From assembly GCF_022179405.1 (NCBI RefSeq), contig NZ_BPQT01000028.1:1-33586 (forward strand): DNA of 33,586 bases, written 5' to 3'. The notes under the pieces were generated by a model, which saw only the letters and a list, made by a program, of their open reading frames with translations, was not told the origin of the DNA and did not search any database. Of the stretch, positions 22,565 through 29,369 are shown piece after piece. Every line of letters begins with the position of its first letter. Within the stretch, counting starts at the first letter, position 1. Source of the stretch: Methylobacterium marchantiae (GTDB lineage Bacteria; Pseudomonadota; Alphaproteobacteria; Rhizobiales; Beijerinckiaceae). A program made the translations under genes and the position numbers.

Positions 22565-23540
22565 ACGCCTCGACCGCTCGACGCAACTGGGCGAGCAGAG
22601 GGGCCTCGTTCTCGATCCGCAGGCCGACGCCGAGCGCCGTCACCCTGGCCGCGAATTCTGCGGGCAGGCGGACCATGTCCTTCTCCGTGGTCACCAGGGC
22701 CGCGCCCAGCGCATCGGCCCGCGCCACCAGCGCGGCGAGGTCTCCGGCGCGGTAGGGATGGTGATCCGGAAAGGTCCTGGTCTCGACCACCGTCGCTCCG
22801 GCTCCCTCCAGCGTGTCGAAGAATTTCCGGGGTCTGCCGATCCCGGCAAAGGCGAGGACGGGCTTTCCCGGGACGTCCATCGGCGCGGTCGGAACCAGCC
22901 TCGCCCGATGGACGGGAAGACCGCGCGAAATGGCTTCCACGGCCACCGTCTCGCCCGGCCCGTTCCCGCCTATGAGGACGAGGCCGTCGACATGGCGCCA
23001 TTGCCGCGCGAGCGGCGCCCGCAGCGGGCCCGCCGGAAAGGGCAGACCGTTTCCGACCCCGCTGCCCGCATCGACAACGGCGAGGCTGAGATCCTTCGCG
23101 AGGCTCGGGTTCTGAAGCCCGTCATCCATCACCACGACATCTGCGCCCGCCTCCCGGCATAGGGAAGCCCCTTCCGGCCGGTCGCGGGCCAGGACGGTGC
23201 GCGCGCAGCGTGCCAGGAGAAGGGGCTCGTCACCCACATCTCCGGATGTATGTCGGGACGGATCGACCGCGATCGGCCCTGCGAGCCGGCCGCCATAACC
23301 CCGCGTCAGGAAAGCGGGGTCGTAGCCGATGCGACGTAGCATCGCCGCCACGGCGAGCGCGGTGGGGGTCTTGCCCGCGCCGCCGAGGGTGAAGTTGCCG
23401 ATGCAGATGATCGGGCAGGCCGCCTTCATCCCGGTACGGTCCATGCGGGCGGCGACGCGCGATCCGTAGACATGACCGAGCGGCGCCAGGATCCGGCTCA
23501 GCGGATGATCCGCGTGATCCCAGAAGGCCGGTGGCCGCAT
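22509..23540 (-). CDS. lpxK: Tetraacyldisaccharide 4'-kinase
   Basis: LpxK phosphorylates the 4' position of the lipid A disaccharide at the inner face of the cytoplasmic membrane, giving lipid IVA. The 343-residue product has the P-loop GNFTLGGAGKTPT (48-60), FLTRGYGG, the DDGLQNP stretch (the DDGxQ motif of the family) and LAFAGIGRPRKFF. The start (ATG at 23540) sits on the waaA stop (TGATG, one-base overlap), so it is coupled. The frame continues far upstream in antisense to waaA, which is not coding. The C-terminal 18 codons overlap the convergent DUF2093 gene. Confidence 0.95.
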   Translation of the reverse strand: MRPPAFWDHADHPLSRILAPLGHVYGSRVAARMDRTGMKAACPIICIGNFTLGGAGKTPTALAVAAMLRRIGYDPAFLTRGYGGRLAGPIAVDPSRHTSGDVGDEPLLLARCARTVLARDRPEGASLCREAGADVVVMDDGLQNPSLAKDLSLAVVDAGSGVGNGLPFPAGPLRAPLARQWRHVDGLVLIGGNGPGETVAVEAISRGLPVHRARLVPTAPMDVPGKPVLAFAGIGRPRKFFDTLEGAGATVVETRTFPDHHPYRAGDLAALVARADALGAALVTTEKDMVRLPAEFAARVTALGVGLRIENEAPLLAQLRRAVEAFSPANARVPTAASSQPRA

Positions 23541-24844
23541 CAGGAGAGGGTCATGGCCGTGAGCTTCATCTGTGCGATGAAGGGATCGAGCACCGCCAGG
23601 GTCCGTTCCACCGCGCCTTCGAAGGGCTGCAGCGCGGCATTTCCCGCCTCCGCCATGCCGCGCGAGCGCGAACGATCGAGGAGCAGATCGCCGACGGCGG
23701 CGGCGAGTTCCGCGGCGTCCACCACCATCAAGGCCCCACCGGCTTCGTCGAGGGCGTGGTAGACCTGGGCGAAGTTCTGGACGTTCGGACCGTGGAGGAT
23801 CGCCGCGTCGAGACGGGTCGGCTCGATCGGATTCTGGCCGCCGCGCGTGCTCAGCGATCCTCCGAGGAACACCAGCGGCGCGAGGCGGTAGAACAGGCCC
23901 AGTTCGCCGAGCGTATCGGCCACGTAGAGATCGATGCCGCCGTGAGGGCGTCCGCCACGGGAACGCAAGGTACTCCGCAGGCCGGCGGCCGAGGCGCATG
24001 CGGCCACCTCCTCGCCGCGCTGCGGGTGACGCGGCACCACGATGGTCAGGAGGTTCGGCACCCGAGCCCTCAGAACCGCGTGGGCCTCCGCCACAACGGC
24101 ATCTTCTCCCGGATGCGTGCTGGCCGCGACCCAGACCGGTCGATGGCCGATGACGTCGCGCAGGTAGGCGAGCTGCTGGCCATCCGCAGGCGGCACGGCA
24201 GAATCGTATTTCAGGTTTCCGGCGACGCTGACGCGTGGAGCGCCGAGGCGGGCGAAACGCTCGGCATCGTCCCTGGTCTGCGCAAGGCAGATGGCGATGC
24301 GTGAGAGCAGAGCTTCCGCGGTGCGCGGCGAGCGCGCCCAGCCCTTGAACGACCGCTCCGACATCCGGCCATTGACGAGGAGCAGCGGGATGCCACGCTC
24401 GTGCAGGGCGATGACGGTGTTGGGCCAGATCTCGGATTCCGCCACCAGCGACAGATCGGGCTGCCAGTGGTCGAGGAAGCGCTCGATCCAGCGCGGCGCG
24501 TCGAGCGGCATGTATTGATGCACCGCGCCGGCGGGCAGGCGACGCCCGATCAATTCGGCGGCGCTGCGCGTGCCCGTGGTGACGAGCACGCTGAAGCCGC
24601 GGGCGATCATACCGTCGATCAATCCGACGAGGGAGAGCGCTTCGCCGACGCTGGCACCGTGCATCCAGACCAGGGGGCCGGTCGGTCGGGCCCGGCCGGG
24701 CAGGCCGCGGCGCTCGGGCAGTCGGCCTGGATCCTCCTTGCCCTTGCGCGAGCGCCAAGCCAGCAATCCGGCCACCGCCGGCTCACCGACATAGAGGCCG
24801 TAGCGATAGGCCTGGAGAGCGATGGTGAGGGGAGGAGCCTTCAC
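23540..24844 (-). CDS. waaA: 3-deoxy-D-manno-octulosonic acid (Kdo) transferase
   Basis: WaaA (KdtA) adds Kdo to lipid IVA in LPS core synthesis at the cytoplasmic face of the inner membrane. The 434-residue GT30 enzyme begins with a short hydrophobic segment. It shows VWMHGASVGEALS (with the catalytic-base Glu), VTTGTRSAAEL, LVAESEIWPN, and the C-terminal CMP-Kdo region (WVAASTHPGEDA, IVVPRHPQR, LGGSLSTRGGQNPIEP). The start is GTG at 24844, overlapping the stop of the upstream acyltransferase gene as GTGA. It forms one operon with the acyltransferase and lpxK. How many Kdo residues it adds cannot be read from sequence. Confidence 0.95.
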   Translation of the reverse strand: MKAPPLTIALQAYRYGLYVGEPAVAGLLAWRSRKGKEDPGRLPERRGLPGRARPTGPLVWMHGASVGEALSLVGLIDGMIARGFSVLVTTGTRSAAELIGRRLPAGAVHQYMPLDAPRWIERFLDHWQPDLSLVAESEIWPNTVIALHERGIPLLLVNGRMSERSFKGWARSPRTAEALLSRIAICLAQTRDDAERFARLGAPRVSVAGNLKYDSAVPPADGQQLAYLRDVIGHRPVWVAASTHPGEDAVVAEAHAVLRARVPNLLTIVVPRHPQRGEEVAACASAAGLRSTLRSRGGRPHGGIDLYVADTLGELGLFYRLAPLVFLGGSLSTRGGQNPIEPTRLDAAILHGPNVQNFAQVYHALDEAGGALMVVDAAELAAAVGDLLLDRSRSRGMAEAGNAALQPFEGAVERTLAVLDPFIAQMKLTAMTLS

Positions 24845-25593
24845 GCGAACGGCCCGAGCGCGAGGGAGCCGGCGACCGGATCGACGACCCTGTCGGCTCG
24901 GCCGACGAGGGTGTAGGCGCGGTCGTGGACGCGGTTCATCTCGTTCTCGAGACGCAGCCGCAGAGCCTCGAATTCGTCCGGCTCGACATCGCGCGGAACG
25001 AGAACCGGTTCACCGAAGACCATGGCGCCCCTGCCGAAGGGCAGTCCGAAACAGGCCTTATCCCAGCTGTTGAAGCGAAGGTGCCGGCTGGTGACCACGG
25101 CGACCGGAATGATCGGCCGGCCCGAGAATCGCGCGAGGGTGAGGATCCCGGCATCGCAGCGCCGCGAGATCTTGGGAACGTCCGCACTGAAGGCGACGCT
25201 CTCACCGTCCTTCAGGGCGCGGATCATCGCGCGCAAACCCTCCGCACCGCCCTTGGCTTTGGCGTCGCGCACCATGCGTCCGCGGGCGCCTGACGCCCGA
25301 ATGACACGAACCCCCATACGGGTGAGGGCGATGGTGTTGATGTTGCCGTCCGCCGAACGCGAGATGATCGTCGCGATCCGGTCCTGCGGACGGCGCATGA
25401 ACGAGATCATCGTGTGCTGGCCGTGCCACATCCCTGCGATGAACGGGGAAAGGCCATCCAGCCAAGGATGGGGATCGGCCGGCTCGACCGTGAACCGGTT
25501 CGTCGCCCGAACGAGGCGCAGATAGTGGAAGGCCAGGAAGCCGAGGCTTTGCTGCACCGGTGGCGACCGGCCGACGCGTTTGAGAAGGCTCAT
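24841..25593 (-). CDS. Lysophospholipid acyltransferase-like protein (DUF374)
   Basis: A 250-residue member of the DUF374 acyltransferase group, related to the LPLAT superfamily. The motif FIAGMWHGQHTM (about 51-62) stands where HX4D acyltransferases have their catalytic His. Further on come SRSADGNINTIAL, GVRVIRASGARG, and VAFSADVP followed by the PIIPVAVV strand, all usual for this group. The first gene of a minus-strand operon with waaA and lpxK, it probably acts in lipid A or outer-membrane lipid assembly; the exact substrate is unknown. The ATG at 25593 (MSLLKRVGRSP) is preferred. In-frame ATGs at 25626, 25611 and 25677 are possible but add Arg-rich residues. Confidence 0.85.
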   Translation of the reverse strand: MSLLKRVGRSPPVQQSLGFLAFHYLRLVRATNRFTVEPADPHPWLDGLSPFIAGMWHGQHTMISFMRRPQDRIATIISRSADGNINTIALTRMGVRVIRASGARGRMVRDAKAKGGAEGLRAMIRALKDGESVAFSADVPKISRRCDAGILTLARFSGRPIIPVAVVTSRHLRFNSWDKACFGLPFGRGAMVFGEPVLVPRDVEPDEFEALRLRLENEMNRVHDRAYTLVGRADRVVDPVAGSLALGPFA

Positions 25594-25792
25594 ACACTCG
25601 GTTCCGCGGGCCATCAGATCGGCCATCCGTCCGGCTCGCCATCGATGCGTCAGCGGCCGGTTGCGTCGTCTTCGCATCCGCCGAACGTCGCTCGCTCGGG
25701 AGTCGTACCGGTGACGCGTGGTCTAACGCCGTTCGAATTGCCGGCGCAACCGTGTCGTCGGTTGCATTCGTCCGAAGTGGGCCAAGCGCACG

Positions 25793-25810
25793 TTCACAAT
25801 CATATGTGAA
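25793..25810. promoter_or_regulatory. Perfect palindrome TTCACA-N6-TGTGAA
   Basis: An 18-base site with two perfect 6-base arms (25793-25798, 25805-25810) sits about 18 bases upstream of the -35 hexamer of the VIT gene promoter. It has dimeric-operator geometry. Half-site orientation is the reverse of CRP (TGTGA-N6-TCACA), so I do not assign it. It could serve the VIT gene or the divergent acyltransferase operon. Confidence 0.4.
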
Positions 25811-25827
25811 CCGTAAACCATCTCCCG

Positions 25828-25872
25828 TTGCATAGAATCATTCCAATCTATATATTAGAATGATTCCAGAAT
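25828..25872 (+). promoter_or_regulatory. Sigma70-type promoter with two Irr-box-like operators
   Basis: TTGCAT (25828-25833), a 17-base spacer and TATATT (25851-25856) form a good housekeeping promoter with a start near 25863. Two direct copies of TAGAAT(C/G)ATTCCA lie at 25833-25845 and 25856-25868; each contains the perfect palindrome GAATnATTC. The first fills the spacer and the second covers the start site, so a bound protein would block RNA polymerase. The boxes resemble the Irr iron-control element recalled as TTAGAA-N3-TTCTAA. The downstream gene resembles an Irr target, which supports the call. The element is unusually AT-rich for this genome. Confidence 0.6.
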
Positions 25873-25886
25873 GAGGGAGGAGCGTG

Positions 25887-26426
25887 ATGGCGACCAGCTT
25901 GAGCGAGAGCATTGTGCCAGGATCTGGCCCGAACCCGGAGGACGATCCGCGCGCATTCGTTCTGCAATACGTTCAGCCCGGCCTCGCCGGACTCATTGAT
26001 GGATCGGTCTCGACGCTCGCACCGATCTTCGCGGCGGCTTTCGCGACGCATAGCAACGGAGCGACTTTCCTCGTTGGGATGGCGGCTTCCATAGGGGCCG
26101 GAATCAGCATGGGCTTCACCGAGGCCCTCTCCGACGATGGCAGGGTGACAGGGCGCGGCTCGCCATGGATGCGGGGCATGGTCTGCGGCGTCATGACGAC
26201 TTTGGGCGGTCTCGGGCATACGCTTCCCTATGCGATCCCGGAAAGCTGGCCGAACGCGTTCGGCTTGGCGACCAGCCTCGCGGTCTTCGTCGTTGGCGTC
26301 GAATTGCTGGCGATCTCGGCGATCCGCACACACTACATGGCGACGCCGTTCTGGCGTGCGACCCTGCAGGTCGTTCTCGGAGGCGCGCTGGTCCTTGCGA
26401 CGGGCATCGTGATCGGCAGCGCCTGA
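25887..26426 (+). CDS. Stand-alone VIT/CCC1-type membrane protein, MbfA C-terminal-like, probable iron exporter
   Basis: The 179-residue membrane protein resembles the VIT1/CCC1 transporter half of MbfA, the alphaproteobacterial iron exporter. After a polar N terminus (1-25) come the MbfA-like QPGLAGLIDGSVSTLAPIFA (30-49, membrane segment 1 with an Asp), GISMGFTEALSDDG (72-85), and GVMTTLGGLGHTLPY (101-115). Two more hydrophobic segments follow (about 126-145 and 156-178). MbfA normally has an N-terminal ferritin-like (erythrin) domain of about 150 residues that is absent here. Start choice: ATG 25887, with GAGGGAGGAG ending four bases upstream; the GTG at 25884 is too close. Control by the promoter at 25828-25872 suggests iron-dependent expression. 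Manganese or another divalent ion is an alternative substrate. Confidence 0.75.
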   Translation: MATSLSESIVPGSGPNPEDDPRAFVLQYVQPGLAGLIDGSVSTLAPIFAAAFATHSNGATFLVGMAASIGAGISMGFTEALSDDGRVTGRGSPWMRGMVCGVMTTLGGLGHTLPYAIPESWPNAFGLATSLAVFVVGVELLAISAIRTHYMATPFWRATLQVVLGGALVLATGIVIGSA

Positions 26427-26455
26427 CTTGGAGGAAAGCGCCTGACTTGGAGGAA
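26418..26455 (+). repeat. Perfect 19-base tandem duplication at the VIT gene stop
   Basis: AGCGCCTGACTTGGAGGAA occurs at 26418-26436 and again, without mismatch, at 26437-26455. The unit contains the last Ser and Ala codons and stop (AGC GCC TGA) plus a Shine-Dalgarno-like GGAGG. The second copy is followed by ATGGTCTGA, a two-codon open frame behind a good ribosome site. It is probably a recent slippage event. It does not alter the protein because the first stop remains in frame. Confidence 0.95.
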
Positions 26456-26522
26456 ATGGTCTGAGGCTTGACGCGGTCGCTGCGACTGGCGAAGGCGAAC
26501 CACTCATCTGAAACGGAGATCG

Positions 26523-27443
26523 ATGTTTCGCCTCGCCCATCTCACCGACCCGCATGTCGGTCCGATCGCCCGTCCGCGCCTGCGCCAGCTGCTCGGCAAG
26601 CGTGCCACCGGCTACGTGAATTGGCGACGCGGACGCAGTCGCCACCACGACATGGAGATTCTCGCCGCGCTGGTGGCCGATCTTCGGACGCAACCGCACG
26701 ATCACATCGCCTGTACCGGCGACCTCTGCAACATCGGCCTGCCGAGCGAGTGGTCGACCGCGCAGGTGTTTCTCGAGGCCCTTGGGTCTCCCGAGGCCGT
26801 GAGCTTCGTCCCGGGTAATCACGACGCCTATGTCCGCGGCTCGCTCGAAGGTCTGCTCAAGGCCTGCGGCACCTGGACCTCGGGCGACGACGGCACCAAG
26901 GGCATCTTTCCCTATCTCAGGCGACGTGGTCCGCTCGCGCTCGTGGGGTTGTCGTCGGCCATCCCGACCAAGCCGTTCGTGGCCAGCGGCCGGATCGGGC
27001 CCGCCCAGATCGAAGCGGCCGAGATTCTGTTGAAGCGCCTGGGCAGCGAGCCGGTGCCGCCATTCCGCGTGGTGATGATCCATCATCCGCCGCAGCCGGG
27101 TGGCGCATCGCCGGGGCGCGAATTGAAGGATGCGGAGGCCTTCACCGCCATGATCGGTCGCGCGGGCGCGGAATTGATCCTGCACGGGCACAACCATGTC
27201 GGCAGTGTCGCCTTCGTCGACGGGCCGGAGGGCGTCGGTGTGCCCGTTGTCGGCGCTCCATCGGCTTCGGCGGTCTCGCACGGCGGCAAGCTGCACCGCC
27301 GGGCGAGTTATCATGTCTACACGATCACCGAGGCGGACGGCCGCTACGTGATCGATGCCAAGGAGCGCGGGCTGACGGAGACCGGCAACATCGCCGACTT
27401 GCGGGCGATGAACCTGACGCGTGTGAACCCGAGGAGGAGGTGA
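26523..27443 (+). CDS. Metallophosphoesterase (calcineurin-like)
   Basis: A 306-residue phosphoesterase with the dinuclear-metal motif set: D and H of LTDPHVG (about 8-12), D of CTGDLCN (about 66), GNHDAY (about 98-103), H in MIHHPP (about 183) and GHNHVG (about 221-226). Such enzymes use Fe/Mn/Zn pairs and act on phosphodiesters or phosphomonoesters; the natural substrate cannot be told. No signal peptide or membrane segment is seen, so it is cytosolic. The ATG at 26523 has GGAGAT upstream. It starts 96 bases after the VIT gene on the same strand without a visible terminator between them, so the two may share the Irr-like promoter. The link to iron is inference. Confidence 0.9.
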   Translation: MFRLAHLTDPHVGPIARPRLRQLLGKRATGYVNWRRGRSRHHDMEILAALVADLRTQPHDHIACTGDLCNIGLPSEWSTAQVFLEALGSPEAVSFVPGNHDAYVRGSLEGLLKACGTWTSGDDGTKGIFPYLRRRGPLALVGLSSAIPTKPFVASGRIGPAQIEAAEILLKRLGSEPVPPFRVVMIHHPPQPGGASPGRELKDAEAFTAMIGRAGAELILHGHNHVGSVAFVDGPEGVGVPVVGAPSASAVSHGGKLHRRASYHVYTITEADGRYVIDAKERGLTETGNIADLRAMNLTRVNPRRR

Positions 27444-27468
27444 TCGCTCATTCCCCGCCTTGATCTGG

Positions 27469-27630
27469 TCAGACCGCCAATGCTGCCTGAGGGCGCTGGG
27501 TGTTACGGGAAATGCTGGCCTGATAGAGCTCGGCCTGGAGGCGGGTCAGACCGCTGACAAGGACCATCGGCCCCCGGTAGACCGTATAAGTGCCGTCATG
27601 GGTCGGTTTGACGTGAATCGTCTGGGACAT
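27469..27630 (-). CDS. Small protein of unknown function (53 residues)
   Basis: A short frame beginning MSQTIHVKPTHDGTYTVYRG with GGGAGAC about eight bases upstream. The product looks like a small alpha/beta protein: an N-terminal strand pair (IHVKPTHDGTYTVYRG), then a likely helix (GLTRLQAELYQASISRN). No signal peptide and no cysteine. I do not recognise a family; the strand pattern recalls DUF2188-like mini-proteins but not closely. The in-frame ATG at 27759 would add 43 residues, which begin with a less protein-like stretch. A weak promoter (TTAACA near 27685-27690 and a TATAC near 27661-27666, minus strand) lies upstream. It is convergent with the metallophosphoesterase gene. Confidence 0.55.
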   Translation of the reverse strand: MSQTIHVKPTHDGTYTVYRGPMVLVSGLTRLQAELYQASISRNTQRPQAALAV

Positions 27631-27824
27631 GGCGTGTCTCCCGGCCTTGAGGAATCGGTCGTATACTGCTTCGGGAGTACGTAGTGTTAATCGGACGTTC
27701 ATCTCCCGCAAGAGCGGTAGACCCGTGTCCCGCGGACTTTCGTCGCTGCATCGCAGCATGAACCCATAAGACGATGCGGCGCGATCGGCCTGCAGAAACG
27801 TCTGTAGTCAAAGCGAGCGGCATG

Positions 27825-27866
27825 ACGATCGCATCGAACGACGATCACCGTCGTATCGATGATCGT
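27825..27866 (-). other. Long imperfect hairpin downstream of tRNA-Glu
   Basis: Bases CATCGAACGACG (27832-27843) pair with CGTCGTATCGATG (27849-27861) around a 5-base loop with one bulge, and ACGAT/ATCGT (27825-27829, 27862-27866) extend the stem. It lies about 45 bases after the tRNA 3' end on the tRNA transcript. It may be its terminator or a processing structure, although the T-run is poor. The surrounding 27631-27910 gap holds nothing else I can support. Confidence 0.4.
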
Positions 27867-27910
27867 ATTGCTCAGGTTTTCCAGAATTGTCCGCACTCAA
27901 GCGGATCGAC

Positions 27911-27986
27911 TGGCGCTCCCAAGGGGAATCGAACCCCTGTTTTCGCCGTGAGAGGGCGACGTCCTAGACCGCTAGACGATGGGAGC
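27911..27986 (-). tRNA. tRNA-Glu (anticodon CTC)
   Basis: Read on the minus strand, 76 bases fold as a cloverleaf. The acceptor stem is GCTCCCA paired to TGGGAGC, followed by discriminator G and an encoded CCA. The D arm contains GTCTAGCGG, the anticodon loop is CTCTCAC (anticodon CTC, reading GAG), and the T arm has GGGGTTCGATTCCCC. The primary sequence closely follows bacterial tRNA-Glu. A promoter lies just upstream. Confidence 0.95.
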
Positions 27987-28005
27987 TATCCGGCCGGTGG
28001 GCGAT

Positions 28006-28034
28006 CGTATAGCGACGGTCGCGTGGGGGAGCAA
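28006..28034 (-). promoter_or_regulatory. Promoter of tRNA-Glu
   Basis: On the minus strand TTGCTC (28034-28029), a spacer of exactly 17 bases and TATACG (28011-28006) form a sigma70-type promoter. The start would lie near 27999, about 13 bases before the mature tRNA 5' end. The spacer is GC-rich, and a GC-rich discriminator stretch follows, as is common for stable-RNA promoters. Confidence 0.65.
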
Positions 28035-28081
28035 GGCCTCCGGGGCGCTTAAATTCCATCGACATCGAAAGAGATCATATC

Positions 28082-29083
28082 GTGCAAGAACCGCAGGACC
28101 GGCGTGTCGTCCTCGAAACGGACGTGCAGCCGGAGCGCATCGACCGGGCCCTCGCCCGCGCGCTGCCGGATGTGTCGCGGTCGCGCCTTCAGGACCTCAT
28201 CCGCACCGGCCAAGTGAGGCGCGACGGGGTCGTAGTTTCCGATCTGTCGCTGAAGGTTGGCGCGGGGGCGGTCCTCGACGTGATGATCCCCGCACCCGTA
28301 GACGCGACGCCGGTGGCGGAGCGACTCGATCTCGTCATCGTCCATGAAGATGACGACCTCATCGTCATCGACAAGCCGGCGGGGCTCGTCGTTCATCCGG
28401 CACCGGGACACGATGCCGGAACCCTGGTGAACGGTCTCATCGCCCATTGTGGGGAAAGCCTGTCCGGAATCGGGGGAGTACGCCGGCCCGGGATCGTGCA
28501 TCGGCTCGACAAGGATACGAGCGGCCTGCTCGTCGTCGCCAAGAACGATCTCGCCCATAAGGGCCTCACGGCTCAATTCGCCGATCATGGCCGCAGCGGT
28601 CCGCTGGAGCGCGCCTATCTCGCACTGACCTGGGGCGCACCGGAGCCGCGGATGGGCACGATCGACGTCAACCTCGCGCGCAGTCAGCGCAACCGCGAGA
28701 AGATCGCCGTCGTGCGCCCGGATGAGGGGCGCATTGCGATCACGCATTACCTCGTCGAGGAAATCCTCGACGCCGGCACCGAAGTCGCCCTGGTACGATG
28801 CCGGCTGGAGACCGGACGGACTCACCAGATCCGCGTCCATCTCAGCCATCGCGGCCACCCGCTGCTCGGTGATTCGGTCTACGGGAACGCCTTCAAGACC
28901 AAAGCCGCCCGTCTCGGCGAAGCGGCGCGGGCAAAGCTCGGCGTCCTCGGTCGGCAGGCGCTCCACGCCGCCCTTCTCGGGTTCGAGCATCCCCGCACCG
29001 GAGAGACTCTCCGCTTCGAAAGTCCGATCCCGCCCGACATGGCCGACCTCATCACCGCGCTCCGGACGAAAGCACCGGTGTGA
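28082..29083 (+). CDS. rluD: RluA/RluD-family 23S rRNA pseudouridine synthase
   Basis: A 333-residue enzyme that converts uridines to pseudouridine in 23S rRNA, most likely those of helix 69 as for RluD. An N-terminal S4 RNA-binding domain (about 16-70, DRALARALPDVSRSRLQDLI) precedes the catalytic domain. The active-site Asp is D143 in the motif HRLDKDTSGLL. Other family features are IDKPAGLVVHPAPGH (96-110) and the late TGRTHQIRVHLSHRGHPLLGD. The GTG at 28082 is the only start before the S4 domain; an AAGAGA lies about nine bases upstream. In other proteobacteria rluD also often lies close to rpoH. The RluD versus RluC assignment rests on domain pattern only. Confidence 0.88.
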   Translation: MQEPQDRRVVLETDVQPERIDRALARALPDVSRSRLQDLIRTGQVRRDGVVVSDLSLKVGAGAVLDVMIPAPVDATPVAERLDLVIVHEDDDLIVIDKPAGLVVHPAPGHDAGTLVNGLIAHCGESLSGIGGVRRPGIVHRLDKDTSGLLVVAKNDLAHKGLTAQFADHGRSGPLERAYLALTWGAPEPRMGTIDVNLARSQRNREKIAVVRPDEGRIAITHYLVEEILDAGTEVALVRCRLETGRTHQIRVHLSHRGHPLLGDSVYGNAFKTKAARLGEAARAKLGVLGRQALHAALLGFEHPRTGETLRFESPIPPDMADLITALRTKAPV

Positions 29084-29134
29084 TGAGCCGGCCGGGTGGC
29101 CGAATGGAACCGATGACAATGGGGCATGTTGCTC

Positions 29135-29164
29135 GTTTGCCGCTGTCAAGGATGGTCGGCAAAC
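29135..29164. other. Inverted repeat between rluD and rpoH
   Basis: GTTTGCCG (29135-29142) and CGGCAAAC (29157-29164) are perfect 8-base arms separated by 14 bases. It may be a weak terminator for rluD or an operator upstream of rpoH. The rest of the 286-base gap holds the rpoH leader and ribosome binding site AAGGAGAAG (29357-29365). I could not fix the rpoH promoter with confidence. Confidence 0.35.
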
Positions 29165-29369
29165 AGGTGTGCCGGCGCACCACGAGACGTGGCCTTTCGT
29201 GCAAGGTTCGACCAATCGACTCGCTGGCGCGTTGATCGCGACGTTCGAGTGACGGACCGCTACCGCACCGTTTCCTTTCCGAGTAGGCTCGGGGATGAAT
29301 GGTCGGCTCGATGAGCGGCGGTTCGTTTCTGGTCTGCCCGCTCGGGGGACCGTGCAAGGAGAAGTGACT

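Noticed and set aside
23541-24758. N-terminal extension of lpxK by about 400 codons
   Set aside because: It is an alternative frame inside waaA on the same strand with Arg/Pro-rich sequence. LpxK starts normally at 23540.
25793-25810. CRP/FNR site upstream of the VIT gene
   Set aside because: Half-sites are in the opposite orientation to TGTGA-N6-TCACA and do not match TTGAT-N4-ATCAA, so only an unassigned palindrome is reported.
25848-27314. Minus-strand frame of 488 codons over the VIT and metallophosphoesterase genes
   Set aside because: Spans two real genes in antisense; low-complexity Arg/His content; start region overlaps their coding and promoter signals.
27911-27986. tRNA-Glu as an integration site for a mobile element
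   Set aside because: No integrase gene, no duplicated tRNA 3' end and no foreign-looking cargo nearby.
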